Below are positions 47,201-57,072 of a DNA stretch of 64,000 bases, one piece after another. Source of the DNA: Pseudomonas anatoliensis. Lineage in GTDB: Bacteria; Pseudomonadota; Gammaproteobacteria; Pseudomonadales; Pseudomonadaceae. The translations under genes were made by a program, and so were the position numbers. The notes under the pieces are model-generated. The model had not been told where the DNA came from and ran no database searches. It worked only from the letters and a program-made list of their open reading frames with translations. Every line of letters starts with the position of its first letter. Within the stretch, counting starts at the first letter, position 1. The stretch covers positions 248,001 through 312,000 of the forward strand of contig NZ_JACVHC010000002.1 in assembly GCF_017976235.1 (NCBI RefSeq). Direction: 5' to 3'.

Positions 47201-48750
47201 ATCATCGCAATCGAATCCAGACCATCACCACTCAGGTCGCCCAAGGTCGATAGCGTGTGGAAAAACTCCAGGGGAAAGGCATTGAAGGTAAGGTAGTTGG
47301 CGAATTTCCCCTTCTCATCAAGCGTGCGGAAACCGGCGCTTGCGGGCTGTGCAGTGACCCAGTCGAGGCGCCCGTCGCCCGTCAGGTCGGTGAGCAGTTG
47401 CTGCACCGCGCTGTTGCGATTGGCCACCGGAATCTTCTCCAGCGCCGTCCACGGGCCATAGCCGATTTCATCGCCGCCCGCTTCCGCGCGCAGCGGTTCG
47501 CGGTAGTACCAGCTCTGGTCATAGCGGCACAGAAACCCCGGGACGCCTTCACCATAGAGGTCTACGCACTGATAAAAACCGTCGTCTTCAATTCCCGGTT
47601 GGTGATCGTTCTCAAGCAGACGTGTAGGGATTTTGTTGATCTTGAACGATGAATAATCGAACTCCACCGGCGGGGTGTTTTCCACCATGCCACTGGCATC
47701 GAAGGCCTGGTAGTGCGCGGCACAGATCTGGCTGAACGACCAGTGCGCAGTGACGTCGCTGTGTTCCAGCAGCAGACGTCGCACCAGTACCGGTTTATCC
47801 CCTTGGCTGGGCGGGAAGTGATGAAACATCAGCATTTGCCGACAGAGACGGCGGGTACTGATTTCAAAGCCCTGGCCGTAGGTCGAGAAGAGATCTACCC
47901 GCGCGGGCCACGGCTGTAGCGTTTCGCCGTCGTAGGCCGGTACCTCGGTTAGCGAGGTGGTTCGCTCACCGTAGTCGAACAGCAATTGGAAATGCCAACC
48001 CGGATCGGCGAGGTTTTCGACTGTCCAGGCGTAAAGGTCTTTGCTCGCCGTAAAATTGCCGTAGCACACCCGCTCCACATAGCGCTGGGCGCGGAAATCG
48101 TTTATCGGGTCGGGATCCTGGTCGTCAGCCTTGTAGACATAAGCGATGTGCTCGCCGCGCGCGTTCATGCTTTCGCACAGCAGCCAGGCGCTAACGCGTA
48201 GCGGATCATCCGGATCGGCAAGACGTGAAGCCGGGGTTTTGCCGTAGAGGTGCAGCGAGCCATCCGCGCCATGCACCAGCCAGAAAGGTGGTTGGTCGCT
48301 CGTCGACTGCCAGCGCTCACGCAGGGCAAAGTCGCTTTCTACTCGCGGCCAGTAGCGCACCACGTTGTGCGGGCCAATGGCGACGCCGTCGTAAGTGGAT
48401 TCGAGGCGCGACTTGATACTCCCGTCCGCCTTGAGCTCGGGCATCCACACCTCGCCGTCGGCCCCGACGATTTCGTCATGCTCGGTATAACGCGGCACGC
48501 CCTTGTGAGTGCGCAGGCTGATCTGACTCAGGCCCAGGCTCCAGCCGACACCGAACGGCCCGTTACCGGTCTGGCTGCTGTAACTAAGGGACAGTTGAGG
48601 GGCCCAACCTCGCCCGGCGGAAAGCGGGATTGGCAGCTCGAACGATGCGGCTCCGGTCGGGCCGACGCTGCCCCAACTCTTGCCGATGGTGGCGATCGTC
48701 GCGCTTTTGGCGATGGACGGAGTAACGATGCTCAGTTCTTGGTCAGCCAT
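44260..48750 (-). CDS. Insecticidal Tc toxin, TcB component (SpvB/TcaC-like)
   Basis: This 1496-residue protein has the usual TcB length and layout. An SpvB domain comes first (GAASFELPIPLSAGRGWAPQ, GNGPFGVGWSLGL at about 33-75). FG-GAP/VCBS-like repeats follow at about 390-700 (LTDLTGDGRLDW, LGDLSGDGLDS, LADLDGSGASALIYL). The TcdB middle domains and Rhs-like sheets come next. The C-terminus (FYDPLGRPIKLINAKGDFSREAYHPWYHTSEDFNDTAESV) resembles the end of Photorhabdus TcaC before the separate TcC. TcB with TcC forms the cocoon that holds the toxic enzyme and docks on the TcA pore. It is a single gene here, with a lux-box-like operator 66 bp upstream of the ATG. TcC is not in the window. Confidence 0.93.
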   Translation of the reverse strand: MADQELSIVTPSIAKSATIATIGKSWGSVGPTGAASFELPIPLSAGRGWAPQLSLSYSSQTGNGPFGVGWSLGLSQISLRTHKGVPRYTEHDEIVGADGEVWMPELKADGSIKSRLESTYDGVAIGPHNVVRYWPRVESDFALRERWQSTSDQPPFWLVHGADGSLHLYGKTPASRLADPDDPLRVSAWLLCESMNARGEHIAYVYKADDQDPDPINDFRAQRYVERVCYGNFTASKDLYAWTVENLADPGWHFQLLFDYGERTTSLTEVPAYDGETLQPWPARVDLFSTYGQGFEISTRRLCRQMLMFHHFPPSQGDKPVLVRRLLLEHSDVTAHWSFSQICAAHYQAFDASGMVENTPPVEFDYSSFKINKIPTRLLENDHQPGIEDDGFYQCVDLYGEGVPGFLCRYDQSWYYREPLRAEAGGDEIGYGPWTALEKIPVANRNSAVQQLLTDLTGDGRLDWVTAQPASAGFRTLDEKGKFANYLTFNAFPLEFFHTLSTLGDLSGDGLDSIAMIGPNSVRLYANRREQGFAPAEEVPHEPANDRLPLFSNTPTELVLLGNLLGSDMPELCRIRHNEIRCWPNLGHGRFGEGRKISDLPFAYEQFDSSRVRLADLDGSGASALIYLKSDVFEIYLNRGGNGLEQAPISVPWPEGVRYDRLSQVSFADLQGLGCASLILTVTHTKPQHWRYDFVTAKPYLLTASNNNMGCSTSVVYRGSAQEWLDEKQQVLKLNRLPISHLPFPVAVVKKQQQLDEITGNCLTQAFVWREGVYDGKEREFRGFGYLQQTDSESASGDDDVGFSAPVRVCSWFHTGQALDRPRDHYFNRDAEAIALGKTLFSRYHAADEQDEPIPPHNSESEYQISRALVGSITRIETYADADFASTDALPYAVEELRYLVREVRPQGQYAAAVLLPLVVETISYQYDRIINDPLSRHDLNLRWNAFGLPTHAMTVSYARRRTGEDTPPFADPDEQQWWRDAHDEAQQSFYISETRAAFIDLDTDPQHWRLGLPYQQRSNALVLPKGTLPTGLDPEQVSFESLTTHQDSAHWQTQRVLTTQSVQRYVTVDGTLLDEGDASFEALAGPLEMAQLDKTALDAYDVLPAPFNIRDELRKIGYTAMPLLFEPSPSVDAEENLWSSSFGYARYADLRGFYQVRDYNETPSHGVTHAVYDDYRLAVTSVELPDGCTTQITYDYHALQPMRIVDANDNIEEVIYEPSGQPLATSFHGTENGLAVGFAPLSEYRRPEDHRPDPAIEDPEVAIQKAASTLRKDLFSWMGQLPVGDSSSDEWIASGYLLPSGHIRASARRRLARLNTLTTAEQALRSAIASVRREPVHSVVLSADRYPDDEVKAQIQIIKTCVDGFGRALQTQQLVDPGMAYKVVDGSLVIEDGKYVEVYADSRWRISERVEYNNKGLPIRQFRPYFADTHGYVNDQSLHELGYFDQLFYDPLGRPIKLINAKGDFSREAYHPWYHTSEDFNDTAESVSPKRSLRS

Positions 48751-48816
48751 GATTGCGTCCGGTGCAGTTGCAGTGGCGTAGGTGAATCGACGCTACCAAC
48801 AATGGCTCGGGGCGTA

Positions 48817-48836
48817 ACCTGTCAGATGTGACAGGT
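48817..48836. promoter_or_regulatory. Lux/las-box-like palindrome upstream of TcB
   Basis: ACCTGTCAGATGTGACAGGT has perfect 8-bp arms and the CT-N12-AG pattern of LuxR-type boxes. It ends 66 bp before the TcB start. Near-copies lie upstream of the Ig-repeat gene and the TcA gene. Confidence 0.65.
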
Positions 48837-48895
48837 GCACAAGATCGATTTGTGTGCTTTGCCAGGATTCTTATCGCGATACCACATTCGCAACG

Positions 48896-48980
48896 TGCAG
48901 GAGCTGCCGAAGGCTGCGATCTTTCGACCTGATTTTTTTCAGGCAAGATCAAAAGATCGCAGCCTTCGGCAGCTCCTGCA
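48896..48980. repeat. REPIN, GTAGGAGCTGCCG family
   Basis: Inverted halves, here with TGCAGG/CCTGCA ends instead of TGTAGG/CCTACA, lie in the 314-bp gap between fumA and the TcB gene. The gap also holds the fumA terminator and the TcB operator, and no gene. Confidence 0.9.
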
Positions 48981-49008
48981 GGGGGGAGGCGGATACAGGG
49001 GCGGACAC

Positions 49009-49043
49009 AAAAAAGGCCGGCCCGTCGTATGACGGGCCGGCCT
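49009..49043 (-). terminator. fumA terminator
   Basis: A 13-bp GC-rich stem (AGGCCGGCCCGTC/GACGGGCCGGCCT) with a four-base loop is followed on the minus strand by a T run. It lies 22 bp beyond the fumA stop. Confidence 0.93.
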
Positions 49044-49064
49044 CTCTTTACAGCGGTAAAGCGC

Positions 49065-50588
49065 TTACTGCACTTCTACTGCCAGGCTCTCGCTGATCTT
49101 CTTTTGCCAGATCGCAGGACCGGTGATGTGTACCGACTCACCTTGGCTGTCCACCGCAACGGTGACCGGCATGTCCTTGACCTCGAACTCGTAGATCGCT
49201 TCCATGCCCAGCTCGGCGAACGCCAGTACCTTGGACTTCTTGATCGCCTGGGCGACCAGATAAGCGGCGCCGCCGACAGCCATCAGGTACACGGCTTTGT
49301 TGTCCTTGATCGCTTCGATCGCGGTCGGACCGCGCTCGGACTTGCCGATCATGCCCAACAGGCCGGTCTGCTCAAGGATCTGACGGGTGAACTTGTCCAT
49401 CCGCGTGGCAGTGGTCGGGCCAGCCGGGCCAACCACTTCGTCACCGACCGGATCAACCGGGCCGACGTAGTAGATGAAGCGACCTTTCAGGTCTACCGGC
49501 AAGGTTTCGCCCTTGTTCAGCATCTCGACCATGCGCTTGTGCGCAGCGTCGCGACCGGTGAGCATCTTGCCGTTGAGCAGGACGGTTTCGCCCGGCTTCC
49601 AGCTCTGCACGTCTTCCGGGGTCAGGGTGTCGAGGTTGACGCGACGAGCCGAAGGGCCGGCTTCCCAGACGATTTCCGGGTAGGCGTCCAGCGGTGGCGC
49701 TTCCAGCGAGGCCGGGCCGGAACCGTCGAGCACGAAGTGCGCGTGACGGGTGGCGGCGCAGTTCGGGATCATGCACACCGGCAGCGAGGCCGCGTGAGTC
49801 GGGTAGTCCATGATCTTCACGTCGAGCACGGTGGTCAGGCCACCGAGGCCCTGGGCGCCAATGCCCAACTGGTTGACCTTCTCGAACAGCTCCAGACGCA
49901 TTTCTTCAATGCGGTTGGACGGGCCACGCTTGATCAGCTCGTGAATGTCGATGGATTCCATCAACACTTCCTTGGCCATCACCGCTGCTTTCTCGGCGGT
50001 GCCGCCGATACCGATGCCCAGCATGCCCGGTGGGCACCAGCCGGCGCCCATGGTCGGAACGGTCTTGAGTACCCAGTCAACGATCGAATCGGACGGGTTG
50101 AGCATGGCCATTTTCGACTTGTTCTCGGAACCGCCGCCCTTGGCCGCCACGTCCACTTCCACGGTGTTACCCGGGACGATGGAGTAGTGAATAACGGCCG
50201 GGGTGTTGTCCTTGGTGTTTCTACGAGCGCCCGCCGGGTCGGCGAGGATCGAGGCACGAAGGACGTTTTCCGGCAGGTTGTAAGCCTGGCGCACGCCTTG
50301 GTTGATCATGTCGTCCAGGCTCATGGTGGCGCCATCCCAGCGCACGTCCATGCCTACACGTACAAACACGGTGACGATGCCGGTGTCCTGGCAGATCGGG
50401 CGGTGGCCAGTGGCGCACATGCGCGAGTTGATCAGGATCTGTGCCATCGAATCACGGGCCGCTGGCGATTCTTCGCGCAGGTAGGCTTCGTGCATCGCCT
50501 GGATGAAATCCACCGGGTGGTAATAGGAAATGAACTGCAGGGCGTCGGCAACGCTCTGAATCAGGTCGTCTTGCTTGATCACGGTCAT
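49065..50588 (-). CDS. fumA: Class I (iron-sulfur) fumarate hydratase
   Basis: This 507-residue enzyme interconverts fumarate and malate. The three candidate 4Fe-4S cysteines lie in RPICQDTG, GAGWCPPGM and MIPNCAATRH, as in class I enzymes. The catalytic regions RRNTKDNTPAVIH and KDNKAVYLMAVGGAAYL are also present. ATG at 50588 is preceded by GAGGAG. A short upward extension of the frame is not needed. The gene lies beside the SadC-like cyclase as in PAO1 (PA4333). Oxygen and superoxide damage this class, and iron-independent FumC is expected elsewhere in the genome. Confidence 0.96.
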   Translation of the reverse strand: MTVIKQDDLIQSVADALQFISYYHPVDFIQAMHEAYLREESPAARDSMAQILINSRMCATGHRPICQDTGIVTVFVRVGMDVRWDGATMSLDDMINQGVRQAYNLPENVLRASILADPAGARRNTKDNTPAVIHYSIVPGNTVEVDVAAKGGGSENKSKMAMLNPSDSIVDWVLKTVPTMGAGWCPPGMLGIGIGGTAEKAAVMAKEVLMESIDIHELIKRGPSNRIEEMRLELFEKVNQLGIGAQGLGGLTTVLDVKIMDYPTHAASLPVCMIPNCAATRHAHFVLDGSGPASLEAPPLDAYPEIVWEAGPSARRVNLDTLTPEDVQSWKPGETVLLNGKMLTGRDAAHKRMVEMLNKGETLPVDLKGRFIYYVGPVDPVGDEVVGPAGPTTATRMDKFTRQILEQTGLLGMIGKSERGPTAIEAIKDNKAVYLMAVGGAAYLVAQAIKKSKVLAFAELGMEAIYEFEVKDMPVTVAVDSQGESVHITGPAIWQKKISESLAVEVQ

Positions 50589-50814
50589 GAGTCGCGCTCC
50601 TCTATAAGACGGGAACATTCAATAAGGTGCCCGCGGCTTGGGTGTCTCGGTCGGTCGCAGACACCTTTCAAGGCACGCCGGGGCTGCTGGCGCGACGCTA
50701 AAAAGGCGCGGCAGTATACCGCGCCTCGGTGGGGCATACACGCGCCGGCAGTCATTCGTTGGTCGCATGGGTGGGCGGGTTGACGAGGATTGTATTTGCA
50801 ACTTGAAATCCTTT

Positions 50815-50974
50815 CCCCCTCACCCCAACCCTCTTCCCCAAGGGGGAGAGGGGGAAAGGGAGCCGATCTATGCGGTTTCAACGTTTGAGTTCGGCTCGGT
50901 ATTTCAGGTCGGCGCAGCGTGTGAGAACAACGCGGTCAGTTCCCTCTCCCTCTGGGAGAGGGCTAGGGTGAGGG
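50815..50974. repeat. Dispersed inverted repeat, CCCTCACCCCAACCCTC type
   Basis: CCCTCACCCCAACCCTCTTC with an adjacent GGGGGAGAGGGGG hairpin on the left faces CCCTCTCCCTCTGGGAGAGG then GGTGAGGG on the right. The about 520-bp gap between fumA and the cyclase gene (50589-51109) holds this element and the two promoter regions, with no gene. Confidence 0.75.
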
Positions 50975-51109
50975 CTTCTGGCGATGCATGCAGGCCACAC
51001 TTTTGACGTCAAATTTCGAGCCCGAAAATCGGTGGTCATTTATCGACTACGCCACTAAAGTGGCAGCCGGTCTGTAGGGTAGGACACTCGGTCAGCCTCC
51101 AATCGCACG

Positions 51110-52228
51110 GTGAGTCAACGATTGACCCATAACGCCATTCAACGTCTTTTGCTCAAACGCTTTGCCCTCGCTGCAGCCACCTACGGATTGGCTTTGCTGC
51201 TGCTGTGGCTGGCGTTTTTCACCGGGCATTACGACCAATCCTTGAGCACTATTGCTGTCGGCAGCGCGCTGGTAGTCATCAGTCAAGCCATCCTGTTTGG
51301 CCTGTTCTGGTCGGGTTGCAACCAGCGTTTTGACGATCCAAGCCTGACCGAAACGCAAGTGCTGCTCGGACTCGGTTGGCAGACCTGGCTGATCGCTCAT
51401 CTGGACGAAGCGCGCGGCGCCTTTCTGGTGTTCTACGTGCTGATCCTGCTGTTTGGACTGTTTCACCTGAGCCGGCGGGCGTTCATCCGCTGTGCGTTGC
51501 TGGTGTTCTTCAGCTTCTGTGTTATCACCCTGTGGGATGCTTACCACTTGCGCTTGCCGGAGCCTGCGCTCGCGGCTTTACAGGTGTGTATTCTGGCGAT
51601 GGTGCTGGCGTGGCTGGTGCTTTACGCGCGTTTCGTTCAGGTGTCGCGCCAACGCATGCGTCAGCGCCGGTTTGCCTTGCAGGCGCATCAGGACACCCTG
51701 CGCGGAATGATGCGTCAGCTCGAGGATCTCGTGGCCACAGACGAACTGACCGGCCTGTTCAACCGTCGGCACTTCCTGCGTCTGGCCTCGCGTGAACTGA
51801 ACGCGATGGACAGTGATGCCGTGCACGGTCTGGCGCTGATCGACCTCGACCACTTCAAACGCATCAACGACTTCTACGGGCACGCTGCTGGCGATCAGGT
51901 ATTGCAGGCGTTCGCCGGTGTCGCCCAGGCGTGCCTGCGCGACGGCGATGTGCTGGCGCGCTATGGTGGCGAGGAATTCGTCGTCTTGCTGCCCGACTGC
52001 GACGCCGAGCGTCTGACGGCCTGCTGTGAACGTCTGCGCGTTGCTTTTACCGATGTTGAACTGGTTGGCCTGAATGTGCGTAATCTCAGTCTGTCGGCTG
52101 GCATGACGCTGCTGGCCTTGGGTGATGACCTCGATGACGCCCTGCACCGTGCCGATCAGGCGCTTTATCGGGCCAAACGTGACGGACGCAATCGCTGTGC
52201 GGCCGCGTGGGAGAACGTCGATGCCTGA
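51110..52228 (+). CDS. Membrane diguanylate cyclase (SadC-like by position)
   Basis: This 372-residue protein has five or six membrane helices in residues 15-175 and a C-terminal GGDEF domain with an active-site GGEEF at 286-290. The inhibitory I-site RxxD (RDGD, 277-280) lies the usual five residues before it. It should make c-di-GMP and be feedback-inhibited. The position between fumA and the ferredoxin reductase equals PA4332 sadC. SadC and BifA (at 16206) are known as opposing enzymes in surface behaviour, and here they are in the same window. The start is GTG at 51110 with no good ribosome site. No better start is visible. Confidence 0.88.
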   Translation: MSQRLTHNAIQRLLLKRFALAAATYGLALLLLWLAFFTGHYDQSLSTIAVGSALVVISQAILFGLFWSGCNQRFDDPSLTETQVLLGLGWQTWLIAHLDEARGAFLVFYVLILLFGLFHLSRRAFIRCALLVFFSFCVITLWDAYHLRLPEPALAALQVCILAMVLAWLVLYARFVQVSRQRMRQRRFALQAHQDTLRGMMRQLEDLVATDELTGLFNRRHFLRLASRELNAMDSDAVHGLALIDLDHFKRINDFYGHAAGDQVLQAFAGVAQACLRDGDVLARYGGEEFVVLLPDCDAERLTACCERLRVAFTDVELVGLNVRNLSLSAGMTLLALGDDLDDALHRADQALYRAKRDGRNRCAAAWENVDA

Positions 52229-53156
52229 ACTTCGCGTCGGTGACCGGCTATGGTCGGTGGCGGCGGGCAGCAATTTGCTCGACGCCCTCAACCAGAACGG
52301 CGTGGCCGTGCCCTACAGTTGCCGCGCCGGCAGTTGCCATGCGTGCCTGGTGCAGTGCGTCCAAGGCTTGCCGGCGGATAATCGCCCGGACGCCTTGAGC
52401 GCCGAGCAGCGCCAGCAAGGTTGGCGGCTGGCGTGCCAGTGTCAGGTCACCGAGGATTTGCAGGTGCATACCTTCGATCCTCTGCTGGATGGCCGGCCGG
52501 CCGTCGTCGAAGCGTTGGACTGGCTCAGTGACAACGTTCTGCGTCTGCGCCTGACTCCGCAACGGCCGTTGCGCTACAGCGCCGGACAACATCTGGTGCT
52601 GTGGATCAATCACATCGCGCGGCCGTATTCGCTGGCCAGCCTGCCGGAAGAGGATCGCTTCCTCGAATTCCACCTCGATTGCCGTCAGCCCGGCGAGTTC
52701 AGCGATGCGGCGCGACGCCTGCACATCGGCGACCCGATCCGCCTCGGCGAATTGCGCGGCGGTGCGTTGCATTACGACGCCGACTGGCACAACCGACCGT
52801 TGTGGTTGCTGGCCGCCGGTACGGGGCTCGGGCCATTGTTTGGTGTGCTGCGCGAAGCCTTGCGCCAGGATCACCAAGGCGCCATCCGCGTCATTCACCT
52901 GGCCCATGACGCCAGCGAGCACTATCTGGCCAAACCCCTGGCGGCGCTGGCTGCCCAGCGTGAAAACCTCAGCGTCGACCTGTGGACGGCGGCCGAGTCA
53001 GCCGCCGCTTTGGCGCAACTGCGCCTTGTTTCCCGGCAAACCCTGGCCTTAGTCTGCGGCTCAGCGACCAGCGTCGACGCCTTCGCCAAGCGTTTGTACC
53101 TGGCCGGACTGCCGCGCAATCAACTGCTGGCCGATGTGTTTGTGTCACGCGGTTGA
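52221..53156 (+). CDS. Ferredoxin--NAD(P)H reductase with N-terminal 2Fe-2S domain
   Basis: This 311-residue flavoprotein has an N-terminal plant-type ferredoxin domain with cluster ligands Cys34, Cys39, Cys42 (CRAGSCHACL) and Cys72. An FAD-binding barrel (ARPYSLAS) and an NAD-binding domain (LLAAGTGLGPLFGVLRE) follow. This is the layout of oxygenase reductase components. No oxygenase is adjacent, so the electron acceptor is unknown. It overlaps the cyclase gene by eight bases, with GGGAGA before its ATG, hence translational coupling. Equivalent to PA4331. Confidence 0.9.
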   Translation: MPELRVGDRLWSVAAGSNLLDALNQNGVAVPYSCRAGSCHACLVQCVQGLPADNRPDALSAEQRQQGWRLACQCQVTEDLQVHTFDPLLDGRPAVVEALDWLSDNVLRLRLTPQRPLRYSAGQHLVLWINHIARPYSLASLPEEDRFLEFHLDCRQPGEFSDAARRLHIGDPIRLGELRGGALHYDADWHNRPLWLLAAGTGLGPLFGVLREALRQDHQGAIRVIHLAHDASEHYLAKPLAALAAQRENLSVDLWTAAESAAALAQLRLVSRQTLALVCGSATSVDAFAKRLYLAGLPRNQLLADVFVSRG

Positions 53157-53236
53157 GTGCAGATTTTCATTGGTTCGAAGATCTTTATGATGAAAGGATT
53201 CTTGGGGTGAAAGGATTTCAGAGCTGAGCGGAACTC

Positions 53237-53330
53237 TGTGGCGAGGGGATTTATCCCCGATGGGCTGCGCAGCGGCCCTAAAAGTTTGTGAGCGCTGCGC
53301 ACTCAGTCGGGGATAAATCCCCTCGCCACA
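53237..53330. repeat. REPIN, GTGGCGAGGGGATTTATCCCC family
   Basis: The inverted pair is TGTGGCGAGGGGATTTATCC and its complement. Outside the core, degenerate copies of the outer unit continue on both sides (GGTGAAAGGATTTCAGAG before, CATCACAGAACCCCTCACCACAG after). The 257-bp gap holds no gene. Confidence 0.88.
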
Positions 53331-53413
53331 AATAACCATCACTACACAGTCCTTTCATCACAGAACCCCTCACCACAGTTGTTCTTCGTGAATCGACACT
53401 GCTGAGACCCACC

Positions 53414-54163
53414 ATGACCGAAGCCATCCTGCTGGAACGCGAACGCGGTCTGCTGACCCTGCGCCTGAACCGTCCCGACAAGAAAAACGCCCTGACCCGG
53501 GCGATGTACAGCCGTCTCGCCGAGGCGTTGAAGCAGGCCGACAGCGACCCCGAAATCAACGCCGTGCTGATCACCGGCAGCGCCGAGTGCTTCACGGCCG
53601 GCAACGACATCGCTGACTTTATCCAGCAGCCGCCTGGCGATCTCGACAGCCCGGTCTTCCACTTCATGCTCAACCTGCTCGAATGCCGCAAACCGGTGAT
53701 CGCTGCAGTGGCGGGGGCGGCGGTGGGGATTGGCACGACACTGTTGCTGCATTGCGATCTGGTTTATGTCAGCCGCGATGCGCGACTGCGCATGCCGTTC
53801 GTCAATCTTGGTTTATGCCCCGAGTTCGGTTCCAGCCTGATTTTGCCGCGTATGCTTGGGCACGCAAAAGCGTCTGAACTGCTATTACTCGGCGAAGGGT
53901 TCAGCGGTGAACAGGCCGCCGACTGGGGCATCGCGACAGAGGCGCTGGGCAGTGGCGCGGCCGCACTGGCCAAGGCTCGGGAGATGGCGTCGCGCTTTGA
54001 AGAGCTGCCACCGGAAGCAGTGCGCATCAGCAAGCAATTGATGCGGGCGCCGGATCGCGAGTTGATCCGTAAAGTGATCGAGGAGGAGGGCGCCTTGTTC
54101 ACCCAGCGGCTGCGTTCGCCGGAAGCGTTGGCGGCGTTGACCGGGTTTATCAAGCGGCATTGA
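53414..54163 (+). CDS. Enoyl-CoA hydratase/isomerase family protein
   Basis: This 249-residue crotonase-fold protein has an oxyanion-hole region TAGNDIADFIQ at about residue 60 and VAGAAVGIGTTLLLHCDLVY at about 98-117. Features suggest an enoyl-CoA hydratase or Delta3-Delta2 isomerase of fatty-acid catabolism. The usual Glu of the second catalytic position appears in LGLCPEFGSS. Matches PA4330 by position. It may be co-transcribed with the reductase, but a 257-bp REPIN-containing gap separates them. Confidence 0.88.
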   Translation: MTEAILLERERGLLTLRLNRPDKKNALTRAMYSRLAEALKQADSDPEINAVLITGSAECFTAGNDIADFIQQPPGDLDSPVFHFMLNLLECRKPVIAAVAGAAVGIGTTLLLHCDLVYVSRDARLRMPFVNLGLCPEFGSSLILPRMLGHAKASELLLLGEGFSGEQAADWGIATEALGSGAAALAKAREMASRFEELPPEAVRISKQLMRAPDRELIRKVIEEEGALFTQRLRSPEALAALTGFIKRH

Positions 54164-54187
54164 AATTTCGCTGCCCTGGCCGGCCTC

Positions 54188-54277
54188 ATCGCTGGCAAGC
54201 CAGCTCCCACAGGTTCTGTGTTGGCCATTCATATTGTGAAAAACACCAAATCCTGTGGGAGCTGGCTTGCCAGCGAT
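54188..54277. repeat. REPIN, GTGGGAGCTGGCTTGCCAGCGAT family
   Basis: An inverted pair with a loop of about 40 bp lies in the convergent gap between the hydratase gene and pykA. Same family as the element at 28721-28813. Confidence 0.9.
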
Positions 54278-54315
54278 GGGGCCCGACAGCCACAACACCT
54301 GCTGGATCAGAATGT

Positions 54316-54349
54316 AAAAAGCCCCGCCATTCACATGGCGGGGCTTTTT
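54316..54349. terminator. Bidirectional terminator between the hydratase gene and pykA
   Basis: Arms AAAAAGCCCCGCCAT and ATGGCGGGGCTTTTT with a four-base loop have A/T tails on both sides. It serves convergent genes. Confidence 0.93.
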
Positions 54350-54367
54350 ATTTCAGCGCCTGAGCAC

Positions 54368-55819
<1,452 letters not shown>

Positions 55820-55991
55820 GCAAAGACTCCTGAGTTCAAGCGCAGGCAGAGGCTACTATGCTCCGAGGGTGTAGTCATTGTTCGTTTGCACTACTTATTG
55901 TTTTCTTTATTGAACCCGGCAACTTTGGGACAAACGCACCTGAAGATTTCCGACCATGGGTCGATACAGAGCTCAAGACAGGAGAACCCCC

Positions 55992-56378
55992 ATGCGATTG
56001 TTGCCCATTGCCGCCCTTGCCCTCAGCGTCCTCGCCGTGACGGGCTGCACCCGTTGGTCGATGAACCATCATTTGAACAACGCCTACAGCGCCTATGACC
56101 GGGGCAATTGCGAGCAGGTGATGCTCGAACTGTCCAAGGTCGAACGCGCCAGCCGTGCCCGCCCGTATGTGTGGCCGGAAGTGTCGATGATGCGCGGCCA
56201 GTGCCTGGAACGACAAAAAATGTTTGTCGACGCGGCGCAGACCTATCAGTTCATCATCGCCTCGTACCCCTACAGCGAATATGCCTACCGCGCCCGTGCG
56301 CGCCTGGAAACCCTGCAGAGTCTGGGCCACTACCCGACGCGCAGTGCGGCAGCCGTGGTGCGCCCAACCCGTTTCTGA
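55992..56378 (+). CDS. Small TPR-like lipoprotein
   Basis: This 128-residue lipoprotein has a signal peptide with lipobox VTGC and lipid-anchored Cys19. The mature part has two helix-hairpin repeats of TPR type (NNAYSAYDRGNCEQVMLELSKVE; YVWPEVSMMRGQCLERQKMF-VDAAQTYQFIIASYPYSEYAYRA), like BamD-type outer-membrane lipoproteins. AGGAG lies before the ATG. TPR lipoproteins usually act as assembly or scaffold proteins. The partner is unknown. It diverges from pykA with 172 bp between the starts. Confidence 0.83.
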   Translation: MRLLPIAALALSVLAVTGCTRWSMNHHLNNAYSAYDRGNCEQVMLELSKVERASRARPYVWPEVSMMRGQCLERQKMFVDAAQTYQFIIASYPYSEYAYRARARLETLQSLGHYPTRSAAAVVRPTRF

Positions 56379-56618
56379 TGGTAGTTGTCATACAAAATCT
56401 GGCCGGTTGTACAGCCTGAGCTATAGTCGAATGATCCGGTTTTAGAGCCGAGTCTCTATTCCGGGGCAACACCTGCGACTGGTCAGTTGTAAGGTGGCGG
56501 CGATGTAGCGACCGTCACACCGGAAGCGGGGAGAGCGCGCCTGTGTCGTATCTGTCGTACGGCGCGTTCCGAAGCAAAAGTGCGGCTCTGTGATGGAGCC
56601 TTGCATGGCGAACTGCGC

Positions 56619-56978
56619 ATGTTTACCGACCGCCGGATCGAACGGCATCAACTGCCGTATTTCCTCAGAGTGTTCAACAGCATCACCGACAAACCCATCG
56701 GCTTTCTCGGCAATGTGTCCGCAGACGGGCTGATGTTGATCAGCCAGTTACCGATGATGATCGGCGTGGATTTCAATCTGCGCCTGAAAATCCCCGGCTG
56801 CGATGGCTGCCAACAGGTGATCGACCTCACCGCGTGTTGCCTGTGGTGTCACGAAGACGCGACACCGCTGCACTACGACGCTGGCTTCAGCCTGCATCGA
56901 CCGCCGCCGGAATACGGGCAACTGGTTGAGGCGCTGCGCCAGTACTTCAGTTTTCAGCCGTTGCCGGCCTCGGCCTGA
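56619..56978 (+). CDS. PilZ domain protein
   Basis: This 119-residue protein is a single PilZ domain. The c-di-GMP-binding signatures are both present: R-x3-R in DRRIERHQL near the start and N-x-S-x2-G in GNVSADG. The product should be a cytosolic c-di-GMP receptor. The start is uncertain. ATG at 56619 has no clear ribosome site, and GTG at 56580 would add 13 residues. With BifA and the SadC-like cyclase, three c-di-GMP genes are in this window. Sequence 56379-56618 is a long leader without a gene. Confidence 0.85.
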   Translation: MFTDRRIERHQLPYFLRVFNSITDKPIGFLGNVSADGLMLISQLPMMIGVDFNLRLKIPGCDGCQQVIDLTACCLWCHEDATPLHYDAGFSLHRPPPEYGQLVEALRQYFSFQPLPASA

Positions 56979-56988
56979 ACCTCAATAG

Positions 56989-57070
56989 CAAAAGATCGCA
57001 GCCTGCGGCAGCTCCTACACGGGATTGATGTTCATTCTGTAGGAGCTGCCGCAGGCTGCGATCTTTTGAT
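56989..57070. repeat. REPIN, GTAGGAGCTGCCG family
   Basis: Inverted halves with a short loop lie between the PilZ gene and the convergent DUF6124 gene. They end three bases before the stop of the latter. Confidence 0.9.
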
Positions 57071-57072
57071 CT

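Noticed and set aside
44260..48750. TcB gene as part of a prophage or integrated island
   Set aside because: No integrase, tRNA, phage structural gene or attachment repeat is visible at either edge. Gene gain by other means remains possible.
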